5,641 bases of DNA. It comes from Pseudomonadota bacterium (GTDB taxonomy: Bacteria > Pseudomonadota > Alphaproteobacteria > Acetobacterales > Acetobacteraceae). The notes beneath the pieces were generated by a model. That model was not told the origin of the DNA. It saw nothing but the letters and a program-made list of their open reading frames with translations, and did no database searches. Positions 1-4,896 of this stretch are shown piece after piece (position 1 is the first letter of the stretch; the number at the start of each line of letters is the position of its first letter). The stretch spans positions 1-5,641 of the forward strand of contig JAKAZX010000278.1 of NCBI GenBank assembly GCA_021826485.1, given 5' to 3'. The translations under genes and the position numbers were made by a program.

Positions 1-42
1 CCGCCGGAACTCACCCTTCGCGTCGTCCGTAACGTCATCCAT
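1..42 (-). CDS. Possible N-terminus of IS66-type accessory protein TnpA (partial)
   Basis: Fourteen codons are visible, reading MDDVTDDAKGEFRR, open to the left edge. The wording, an acidic start followed by a GEFRR-type segment, is like the start of alphaproteobacterial IS66 OrfA/TnpA proteins, whose helix-turn-helix domain would follow outside the window. The same frame is open upstream to a GTG at 96-94, so the start is uncertain. I prefer the ATG at 42-40 because it matches the family's usual start, but no strong Shine-Dalgarno sequence precedes it. TnpA is a small DNA-binding protein needed with TnpB and TnpC for IS66 transposition. With so little sequence, this is a contextual guess that depends on the element call. 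Confidence 0.35.
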   Translation of the reverse strand, partial: MDDVTDDAKGEFRR

Positions 43-127
43 AACGATAGCTCGAACACCCCAGACCAAGGACGTCCAAGCACATCCGTCCGTCACAGCG
101 GAAGAAGGGCCGCAAAGCTGCGATTAC
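1..127 (-). mobile_element. Terminal part of an IS66-family element (runs off the left edge)
   Basis: Read on the minus strand, the IS481 transposase reading frame stops matching its family exactly where the sequence GTAATCGCAGC begins (base 127). IS66-family elements characteristically begin with GTAA, and a short leader of about 85 bases before the first small gene fits that family. A frame starting at base 42 and continuing past the left edge resembles the N-terminus of the IS66 accessory protein TnpA. IS66 elements usually make 8-bp target duplications, so bases 128-135 (tgttgaag) would be one copy if this is a simple insertion. Only one end is visible, and the family call rests on the GTAA terminus and a short peptide, so it is tentative. 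The alternative is an unrelated rearrangement joint. Confidence 0.45.
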
Positions 128-956
128 TGTTGAAGCGCTCGCAGATGCCGTTTGTCTGCGGGCTCCGGGCCTTGGTCCGAGTGTGATCGATATTCTCCAC
201 CGCCAGGTAGAGCTCGTATTCGTGGCTCTCGGGCCGCCCGCAATATTCCGTGCCGCGGTCGGTCAGTACCCGACTGACCGCGATCTGGTGCTCCTCGAAG
301 AAGGGCAGCACGCGGTCATTCAAGGTGTCTGCCGCAGTGATCGACGTCTTCGTGTCGTAAAGCTTGGCGAAGCCGAGCTTTGAGTAAGTGTCGATCACGG
401 TCTGCTGGTAAATGCGGCCCACACCCTTGAGCGTACCGACATAGAAGCTGTCCTGGGCGACGCAGTAGCCCGGACATTCGCTGTCGAATTCGCCGTGGGC
501 CTCCTTGTCCTGCTTGGCCTTTTCCATGGCCGCGACCTGACTTTCGGTCAGCAGGATGCCGTCCTGGGCCACCTTGGCCTCAAGGGCCTTGAGGCGCTTC
601 TTCATGTTCTCCAGGTCATGGCGCTGCCAGACGCAGCGGACGCCGAACGGCGAGATGGACAGGCCGCGCCGGCGCAACTCGTTCGATACCCGCGCTTGCC
701 CCCAGGTCGGTTGCTCGATGGTAATCTCGACCACCGCCGCCTCGATCTCGGGATCGACCCGGTTCTTCAGGATCGGCTTGCGCCGGCTGATCTCCTGCAA
801 TGCCGGTTCGCCACTGGTCTCGTAGAGGTCCTTGAAGCGGTAGAAGCTGTCGCGCGAGTAGCCCATCATCTTGCACGCTTGGCTCACGTTGCCCAGTTGC
901 TTGGCGAGTTCCAGCACGCCGAGCTTCGGGCGGATGATCTTCTGGTTCTGGGTCAT
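93..956 (-). pseudogene. IS481-family transposase, truncated at the C-terminus
   Basis: The product is a DDE transposase that would catalyse movement of its own element. An N-terminal helix-turn-helix lies at residues 15-42 (LAKQLGNVSQACKMMGYSRD), then a basic linker, then an integrase-type catalytic core from about residue 155. Candidate catalytic residues are D169 (AQDSFYVG), D233 (LTDRGTEY) and E273 (NGICERF). The start at 956 is supported by GGAG at 966-963, six bases upstream. Family members run to about 340-350 residues, with a conserved tail rich in aromatic and arginine residues after the E motif. Here similarity stops right after ICERFN, and twelve unrelated codons lead to a TGA. The catalytic triad survives but the C-terminal 60 or so residues are gone, so activity is unlikely. 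The break coincides with the IS66-like terminus at 127. Confidence 0.85.
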
Positions 957-977
957 GGGGCGCTCCGATGTTTGCCC

Positions 978-1038
978 CCGGTGGTGGTGCTGCCGCTTCG
1001 GTCGGCTCCGCCTCCCTGCGCGACAGCACTACCACCGG
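978..1038 (-). repeat. Stem-loop in the IS481 5' leader
   Basis: Arms 978-992 (CCGGTGGTGGTGCTG) and 1024-1038 (CAGCACTACCACCGG) are complementary at 14 of 15 positions, around a 31-base spacer that is itself GC-rich. The structure lies between the element's outer end and the transposase ribosome binding site at 966-963, leaving about 11 bases between stem and site. Many insertion sequences use leader hairpins to limit transposase expression from transcripts entering from outside. That role here is inference; only the repeat is seen. Confidence 0.55.
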
Positions 1039-1074
1039 ACTGTGGCCCACCGATTGAAGCCGTGACATCAGATT

Positions 1075-1086
1075 AAGTCTAGACTT
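1075..1086. repeat. 12-bp perfect palindrome near the IS481 terminus
   Basis: AAGTCTAGACTT equals its own reverse complement and has CTAG at its centre (1079-1082). It lies five bases inside the proposed IS481 end at 1091. It could be a transposase or host-factor binding site within the terminal repeat. It could also be a remnant of a CTAG-type target, since IS481 itself is known to prefer NCTAGN sites. Without the other end of the element I cannot tell which. Confidence 0.5.
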
Positions 1087-1092
1087 CTACAT

Positions 1093-2034
1093 TTAACTTG
1101 AGAGGCCGGCTCCTGCTTGCTGCTGTTGCCCCAGGCGGGGCGGTGATGCAACGGGCCGGGACGCGGAGGCCCCACATACCGCAGCGTCCCGGCCCGTTGC
1201 ATCACGGGGCGCTGTCCTCGCCACCCGCGCCGCGAACGCCGTCGGCGTCAGGTAGCCCAGGCTCGAATGCGGCCGCACCGCGTTGTAGTGCCGCCGCCAT
1301 TGCTCGATCACGACCTTTGCCTCGGCCCGCGAGCGGAACCACTCCAGGCTCAAGCACTCATCGCGGAACTTGCCATTGAAGCTTTCTACCACGCCGTTCT
1401 GCCACGGCTTCCCCGGCTCGATCAGCGCCGTTTCGATGCCCTGTTCGACGATCCGCCGCAGCATCGCCCGCGAGGCGAATTCCGGCCCGTTGTCCGAGCG
1501 CAGGAACGCCGGCGCTCCGCGCGCGCTCACCAGCCGCGACAGTATCTCGATCACCCGGGGCGAGCGGATGCGACCATCGACATCGATCGCCAAGCCTTCC
1601 TTGGTGAACTCGTCGGTCACCGTCAGGCACTTCAACTGCTGGCCGTTGGCGCAGCGGTCGAACACGAAGTCGTAGCTCCACACCTGGTTCGGCCCCGTCG
1701 GCGCCTGCGGCCGCGGACGCGACGCGGCCACCCGCTTGCGGCCCCGCTTGCGCGGCACCTGCAGGCCGCCCAGCCGCCACAGCCGATACGCCCGGCCGGG
1801 GCTCATCGCATACCCGTCCCGGGCCAGGAAGATCCGCATGCGCCGATACCCGTAGCGTGGATACTGCGCCGACAATGCCTTCATCCGCTCCATCGCCTTG
1901 GCGTCCTTGGCCGGTTTCACACCGCAATAGCCCAGCGCCGATCGCGCCACCGAGAACAGCGTGCAGGCCCGCCGTGCCGAGAGACCATGCTCCCGGCCAT
2001 ACGCCACTTGCCGCCGGCGGGCCGGCACGCTCAC
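1093..2034 (-). CDS. IS3-family transposase OrfB (integrase core)
   Basis: This is the catalytic part of the IS3 transposase, normally made as an OrfAB fusion by -1 frameshifting. The N-terminal region (residues 1-100) contains the HTH_21-like segment with YPRYGYRRMRIFL. The retroviral-integrase-like core shows D122 (VWSYDFVFD), D181 (LRSDNGPEF) and E217 (NGVVESFNGKFRDE), a DD35E spacing. The conserved tail HYNAVRPHSSLGYLTP ends the core at about residue 265. The remaining 48 residues, including AAVCGASASRPVA, are encoded over a long inverted repeat. The annotated start is GTG at 2034, overlapping the orfA stop by four bases as GTGA, so OrfB could also be made alone by reinitiation. The stop TAA at 1095-1093 is only two bases from the IS481 end; it may be native or may have been altered at the junction. 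The reading frame looks intact. Confidence 0.9.
   Translation of the reverse strand: MSVPARRRQVAYGREHGLSARRACTLFSVARSALGYCGVKPAKDAKAMERMKALSAQYPRYGYRRMRIFLARDGYAMSPGRAYRLWRLGGLQVPRKRGRKRVAASRPRPQAPTGPNQVWSYDFVFDRCANGQQLKCLTVTDEFTKEGLAIDVDGRIRSPRVIEILSRLVSARGAPAFLRSDNGPEFASRAMLRRIVEQGIETALIEPGKPWQNGVVESFNGKFRDECLSLEWFRSRAEAKVVIEQWRRHYNAVRPHSSLGYLTPTAFAARVARTAPRDATGRDAAVCGASASRPVASPPRLGQQQQAGAGLSS
1098..1113 (+). repeat. Inner remnant of the IS3 3' terminal inverted repeat
   Basis: The plus strand TTGAGAGGCCGGCTCC matches 14 of 16 bases with the minus strand at 2326-2311, inside the element's other end. It overlaps the last codons of orfB. The outer ~34 bases that should lie to its left are absent, which is the main evidence that the IS3 end was destroyed on the IS481 side. 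Confidence 0.6.
1143..1205 (-). repeat. Long perfect hairpin in the 3' part of orfB
   Basis: Arms 1143-1164 and 1184-1205 are perfectly complementary over 22 bases, around a 19-base loop. The stem is very GC-rich (core ACGGGCCGGGACGC). It encodes residues around GRDAAVCGASASRPVA of OrfB, after the end of the catalytic core. Similar AAVCGASA-type tails are familiar from IS3-family OrfB proteins, which points to a conserved nucleic-acid structure rather than conserved protein. It could be a terminator-like or mRNA-protecting stem. No T-run follows it on the coding strand. Confidence 0.8.
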
Positions 2035-2294
2035 CAGTTTTTTGCCGCCACCTCGCGCATCACCTCGATCTCCAGGTCACGCTCCGCCACCAGCTTCTTC
2101 AGCCGGGCGTTCTCCGTCTCCAGCTGGCGCAGCCGGCGCACGTCCTCAGTGCGCAGCGCCCCGAACCGCTTCCGCCACGGGTAGATCGTCTGCTCGCTGA
2201 CCCCATGCCGCTTGGCCACCTCCGCCACCGGCTCCCGATCCGCTTCGCGGATGATCCCCACCACCTGTTCGTCCGTGAACCTCGATTTCCGCAT
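2031..2294 (-). CDS. IS3-family transposase OrfA (IS407 group)
   Basis: This 87-residue protein supplies the DNA-binding domain of the transposase and, when made alone, usually limits transposition. A helix-turn-helix of the HTH_Tnp_1 type covers residues 4-45 (FTDEQVVGIIREAD, then VAKRHGVSEQTIYPWRKRFG). A leucine-zipper segment (LRQLETENARLKKLVAERDL) at about residues 55-74 allows multimerisation. The C-terminus ends in AAKNW, as is common in the IS407 group. A strong Shine-Dalgarno GGAGG at 2304-2300, five bases before the ATG, fixes the start. The last codons carry the A AAA AAC slippery site, and the TGA overlaps the orfB start. Length and motifs are those of a complete OrfA. Confidence 0.92.
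   Translation of the reverse strand: MRKSRFTDEQVVGIIREADREPVAEVAKRHGVSEQTIYPWRKRFGALRTEDVRRLRQLETENARLKKLVAERDLEIEVMREVAAKNW
2037..2043 (-). promoter_or_regulatory. Programmed -1 frameshift heptamer (A AAA AAC)
   Basis: The minus strand reads GCA AAA AAC TGG TGA in the orfA frame, so the heptamer A AAA AAC lies in the correct X XXY YYZ phase. A slip back by one base continues as CTG GTG AGC, which is the orfB frame. This would fuse OrfA to OrfB three codons before the orfA stop. Such heptamers are the known control of OrfAB production in the IS3 family. No obvious Shine-Dalgarno stimulator was identified just upstream. Confidence 0.7.
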
Positions 2295-2310
2295 CGCTCC
2301 CTCCGTCCAG

Positions 2311-2360
2311 GGAGCCAGTCTCTCAACTTTGCAGCGGTCCGAAAATCCGGGAGCAGGTCA
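2311..2360 (-). repeat. IS3 5' terminal inverted repeat
   Basis: The element's 5' end runs inward from 2360 on the minus strand, starting TGACCTGCTCCC and including GGATTTTCGGACC. The innermost 16 bases (2326-2311) have a counterpart at 1098-1113. The hydrolase remnant begins at the next base, 2361, where CCGT (2361-2364) would be the group's expected 4-bp target duplication. Confidence 0.75.
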
Positions 2361-2883
2361 CCGTGACCGGCGACGATTACGACACCAGTGGCGTTGCCGC
2401 CCGGCTGCTGCCGATGCACCGGGTCATCGTCTTCGACCGTCCCGGCTTCGGCCACAGCGCGCGACCGCGCGACCGGCTGCGGAGGGCCAATGAACAGGCG
2501 GACCTGCTGCACGCGGCCCTGCGGCGCCTCGGCGTCGCGCGGCCGGTGGTGGTGGGCCACTCCTGGGGCGCGATCGTGGCGCTGGCGCTGGCGGTGCGGC
2601 ATCAGGCCGATATCGCCGGACTGGTGCTGGTGTCCGGCTACTATTTCTGGACGCCGCGCCCCGATGTGCTGCTGGTCGGCACGGCCGCGATCCCGGTGCT
2701 GAGCGACATCCTGCGCTACACGCTCTCGCCGGTGTTCGGCTGGCTGACGATGCCGCTGCTCAGACGCCTGATGTTCGCGCCGGCGCCGGTGGGCCCCGGT
2801 TCCGGGCCGAATACTCCGCCGCGATCGCACCGTCCCGCGCGCCTCGTCCCACCACCGCGTACGGCGTGCCGGCGGGCGCGTGA
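2361..2883 (+). pseudogene. Alpha/beta-hydrolase remnant, interrupted by the IS3 element
   Basis: This is a decayed alpha/beta-hydrolase-fold enzyme; the substrate is unknown. From 2363 the frame reads VTGDDYDTSGVAARLL, with no true start, since residues before it (including the usual N-terminal HG oxyanion motif) would lie across the IS3 boundary. VIVFDRPGFGHS is the conserved strand-and-turn segment, and VVVGHSWG gives the nucleophile elbow with Ser encoded at 2561-2563. LVLVSGYYFW and a hydrophobic cap-like region follow. At a GGGCCCC run (2791-2797) the frame breaks: the family-like continuation RFRAEYSAAI resumes in another frame from 2797, as if one base were lost. That frame ends at TGA 2881-2883. 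The C-terminal region with the catalytic Asp and His is not found. The nominal frame stays open to 2941, but its last 50 or so codons look non-coding. Confidence 0.77.
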
Positions 2884-2911
2884 CCACGCGGCCCTTGCAA
2901 TTGTGCATGGG

Positions 2912-2941
2912 CCATCCACCTACCATCCAACGGGATGGTAG
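2912..2941. promoter_or_regulatory. Candidate operator of the CopG-like regulator
   Basis: A perfect 9-bp inverted repeat, CTACCATCC (2920-2928) and GGATGGTAG (2933-2941), is separated by AACG. A further CCATCC half-site lies at 2912-2917, eleven bases upstream of the one at 2923-2928. Repeated half-sites about one helical turn apart, just upstream of a ribbon-helix-helix gene, are the usual layout of an autoregulatory operator. The stem is nine bases before the chosen ATG at 2950, so bound protein could also block initiation. The binding role is inferred. A possible -35-like TTGCAA lies at 2895-2900, but no convincing matching -10 was found. Confidence 0.5.
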
Positions 2942-2949
2942 TAGCGACA

Positions 2950-3369
2950 ATGAGCACGGTGCATGAACTGCGGCCCAAGCCGGCCGCGGACAGCGAGAAG
3001 ATCACGATCAACCTCGGCTACGTCGATCTCGGCCATATCGATCTGATGGTGCAGCAGGGGTTCTACTCCAACCGCACGGACTTCATCCGCACCGCCATCC
3101 GCAACCAACTCGACCGCCATGCCGACGTGGTCCGCCAGTCGGTGGCGCGGCAGACGCTTGACCTCGGCCTCCGGCACTACACCCGGGCCGACCTGGAAGC
3201 GGCGCGCGACAGCGGGGCGCCGCTGCACATCAACGTGCTGGGACTGGCGAGCATCGCCCCGGACGTGACGCCCGAGCTGGCCCGTGCGGCCATCGCCGCG
3301 GTGACGGTGCTGGGCGCGCTGCACGCCACCCCTGAGGTCAAGGCCGCCCTGGCTGACCGCACGCGCTGA
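2950..3369 (+). CDS. CopG-family ribbon-helix-helix transcriptional regulator
   Basis: This 139-residue protein should be a dimeric DNA-binding repressor. Residues 17-27 (KITINLGYVDL) form the predicted DNA-contacting beta strand, 28-37 the first helix and 42-58 (RTDFIRTAIRNQLDRHA) the second helix of an RHH fold. The C-terminal half (HYTRADLEAARDSG, then INVLGLASIAPDVTPELA) is an extra domain found in a subgroup of such regulators and may sense a ligand or mediate oligomerisation. An in-frame ATG at 2935 lies inside the palindrome, so I prefer the ATG at 2950, which gives the start MSTVHELRPK. The Shine-Dalgarno is weak (GGATGG at 2933-2938, 11 bases away). It lies 93 bases upstream of, and co-oriented with, the depolymerase gene, its likely target along with itself. 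The gene looks intact, unlike its upstream neighbour. Confidence 0.88.
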   Translation: MSTVHELRPKPAADSEKITINLGYVDLGHIDLMVQQGFYSNRTDFIRTAIRNQLDRHADVVRQSVARQTLDLGLRHYTRADLEAARDSGAPLHINVLGLASIAPDVTPELARAAIAAVTVLGALHATPEVKAALADRTR

Positions 3370-3407
3370 CCCTGCCGGTCCTGGCGATCCATCGACGACG
3401 GAAGCCG

Positions 3408-3428
3408 ATCCCGGTTCCGAACGGGGAT
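3408..3428. promoter_or_regulatory. Near-palindrome upstream of the depolymerase gene
   Basis: ATCCCGGTTC (3408-3417) and GAACGGGGAT (3419-3428) are inverted repeats with one mismatched pair, around a single central C. The element sits 34 bases before the preferred depolymerase start, in the short gap after the regulator. It overlaps an alternative ATG at 3427, one reason not to choose that start. It could be an operator or a weak stem-loop between the two genes; its sequence is not clearly the same as the palindrome before the regulator. Confidence 0.35.
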
Positions 3429-3462
3429 GCCTGTCCGGGTCCCCAACATGAAGGCCACTGCC

Positions 3463-4752
3463 ATGAAGCACATCATGCCTGACGCAATTCGGGCGGCGAC
3501 GCATCTCACCCGGGCCGGCCGGCTCACGGAGGCCAGCACAGCCCTGCAACGCCTGCTCAGCGGCCAGGTGACACCAGGCAGCGCTGGCGCGCCGGACAGT
3601 ACGGACGCGCAGGCCCGACGCGGGCCGCCGACCATCGAGGGGGTGGTCGACGCGGCGGGATCGAGGCAAGACCGGCCGGCACCACAGGATGCGCCGAGAT
3701 TTGCCGACGGCAGTGGCCGAACGACCTTCGGGACCACGACCTTCGGGAATGAAATAGGCGCCCTGCCGGAGATGCCGGCGGCGCTGCGTGGCCTTCTCGA
3801 CAAGGTCAGCCACGGCGCCGTCCCGTTGCAGCGCAGCGGACGGGCACATCGGTCCCCCGTCCCTGCCAGCGTCGCCGTGCCGCCGGGGGCGGAATTCCTG
3901 ACGGCCACATTCGGCAACCATGCCGGCAGCCGGAGCTACAAGCTCTATGTGCCGAGCGGCTATCGCGCGGGTCAGCCCATCCCCCTCGTCGTCATGCTGC
4001 ACGGCTGCACGCAGTCGCCCGACGACTTCGCCGCCGGCACGCGCATGAACGAGGCGGCCGAAGCCCATACCTGCCTCGTCGCCTATCCGGCACAGACCAG
4101 TGCCGCGAACATGCAGAAATGCTGGAACTGGTTCAGCGCCGCCGATCAGCAGCGCGACGCCGGCGAACCGTCGCTGATCGCGGGGATCACGCGCGCGGTG
4201 ATGCGCGACTACACGGTCGATCCGCGGCGGGTCCATGTCGCCGGCCTGTCCGCCGGAGGTGCCGCGGCGTCGGTGATGGGCGAGACCTATCCCGATCTCT
4301 ATGCCACCATCGGCGTGCATTCGGGCCTCGCCTGCGGGGCGGCCCGCGACATGCCCTCGGCGTTCGCCGCCATGCAGCGCGGCGGCGATCACTCCCCGCG
4401 CGCCGCGACAGGACAGCGCGTTGTGCCGGCCATCGTGTTCCACGGCGACCGCGACACCACGGTCAACCCGAGCAACGGCGAGGCGGTGGTGGCGCAGGCG
4501 GCGCGGGCGGAGAGGCTCCGAACCCACACCGAGATGGGTCAGGTGCCCGGCGGCTACGCCTGGCGCCGCACGTTGCATACCGACGTGGACGGGCAGACGG
4601 TGGCGGAGCACTGGGTGGTTTCCGGGGCCGGGCACGCCTGGTTCGGCGGCAGCCCCGCCGGGTCCTACACCGATCCGCGCGGACCCGATGCCACGGGGGA
4701 AATGCTGCGCTTCTTCCTGGAACATCCGCAGTCCACGCCGGCCCGCGCCTGA
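3463..4752 (+). CDS. PHA/PHB depolymerase-family esterase (short-chain-length type)
   Basis: This serine esterase of the PHB-depolymerase family (Esterase_phd) likely hydrolyses polyhydroxybutyrate or related short-chain polyesters or oligomers. Numbered from the ATG at 3463 (429 residues), a short helical N-terminus (DAIRAATHLTRAGRLTEAS) is followed by a low-complexity linker to about residue 135. The catalytic domain starts near EFLTATFGNHAGSRSYKLYV. The oxyanion histidine is in VMLHGCTQ (H180), CWNWF is at 220-224, and the lipase box GLSAG is at 261-265 with nucleophile S263. The acid is D331 in FHGDRDTTV, and the catalytic His is H391 in GAGHAWFGG. In-frame ATGs at 3427 and 3448 are possible, but only 3463 has a spaced Shine-Dalgarno (AAGG, 3451-3454). 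No Sec signal peptide or lipobox is visible, so a cytoplasmic or unconventional location is likely although related enzymes are labelled extracellular. The frame is intact, and the CopG-like gene upstream is the probable regulator. Confidence 0.9.
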   Translation: MKHIMPDAIRAATHLTRAGRLTEASTALQRLLSGQVTPGSAGAPDSTDAQARRGPPTIEGVVDAAGSRQDRPAPQDAPRFADGSGRTTFGTTTFGNEIGALPEMPAALRGLLDKVSHGAVPLQRSGRAHRSPVPASVAVPPGAEFLTATFGNHAGSRSYKLYVPSGYRAGQPIPLVVMLHGCTQSPDDFAAGTRMNEAAEAHTCLVAYPAQTSAANMQKCWNWFSAADQQRDAGEPSLIAGITRAVMRDYTVDPRRVHVAGLSAGGAAASVMGETYPDLYATIGVHSGLACGAARDMPSAFAAMQRGGDHSPRAATGQRVVPAIVFHGDRDTTVNPSNGEAVVAQAARAERLRTHTEMGQVPGGYAWRRTLHTDVDGQTVAEHWVVSGAGHAWFGGSPAGSYTDPRGPDATGEMLRFFLEHPQSTPARA

Positions 4753-4773
4753 CCACCGCCAGGAACGCCACGG

Positions 4774-4799
4774 CCGGTTCGGTGTCATGCCGAACCCGG
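4774..4799 (+). terminator. Stem-loop after the depolymerase gene (possible terminator, no T-run)
   Basis: GGTTCGG (4776-4782) pairs with CCGAACC (4790-4796) around a 7-base loop; allowing one bulged C at 4797 adds two more pairs. It starts 22 bases after the depolymerase stop, a usual place for a terminator, but no T-tract follows. It may only protect the 3' end or may be fortuitous in GC-rich DNA. Nothing else is recognisable in the gap before 4897 except the ribosome binding site of the next gene. Confidence 0.3.
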
Positions 4800-4896
4800 A
4801 TCGGCGGCCAGTTCGATCCACCTTGACGCAGGATGCCACGGCCAGCCGGTCCCGGGCCGGCACCGCTTCCGCACTCCCCTGCATCAAGGTTTCGAA

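Larger units (their letters stand above)
128..1091 (-). mobile_element. IS481-family insertion sequence, 3' end cut off
   Basis: This segment holds one transposase gene preceded by about 135 bases of non-coding element end. The right terminus is placed at base 1091, where the minus strand reads TGTAGAAGTCTAGACTTAAT; IS481-family ends begin with TGT. The left terminus is missing because the transposase is broken at about base 128 by what appears to be an IS66-type end. The right end lies directly against the tail of the IS3-family orfB gene, whose outer terminal repeat is absent. The IS481 copy therefore inserted into, or recombined with, the older IS3 element. The exact outer boundary could be off by a few bases because no target duplication can be recognised. 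Confidence 0.75.
1092..2360 (-). mobile_element. IS3-family element (IS407 group), outer 3' end lost
   Basis: The element carries overlapping orfA and orfB with the usual IS3 arrangement and a -1 frameshift heptamer. Its 5' terminus is at 2360, where the minus strand reads TGACCTGCTCCCGGATTTTC, a form typical of IS407-group ends. An inner part of the terminal repeat can be matched at both ends: minus-strand 2326-2311 (TTGAGAGACTGGCTCC) against plus-strand 1098-1113 (TTGAGAGGCCGGCTCC), 14 of 16 identical. At the 5' end this segment is followed by 34 more outer bases. At the 3' end those outer bases are replaced by sequence of the IS481 terminus. The element therefore has both genes but lacks one functional end. 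It directly interrupts an alpha/beta-hydrolase gene at 2361. The 4-bp target duplication expected for the group cannot be checked, since one flank is gone. Confidence 0.87.

Noticed and set aside
495..1076. Plus-strand open frame over the IS481 transposase
   Set aside because: It is antisense to a recognisable transposase and has no domain or ribosome binding site.
1267..2184. Plus-strand open frame of about 300 codons opposite the IS3 orfB gene
   Set aside because: It is a shadow of orfB, whose DDE motifs and family-typical length are clear on the minus strand; the plus frame is Arg/Pro/His-rich without a fold.
2895..2926. Sigma70-like promoter (TTGCAA and TACCAT) before the CopG gene
   Set aside because: The spacing is about 20 bases and each box matches only four of six positions, so it is too weak to report as a feature.
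2363..2941. Hydrolase frame from GTG 2363 as an intact protein
   Set aside because: The GTG is at the IS3 boundary in mid-domain, and the last 50 or so codons after the GGGCCCC run do not match the family, so the frame is open only by chance.
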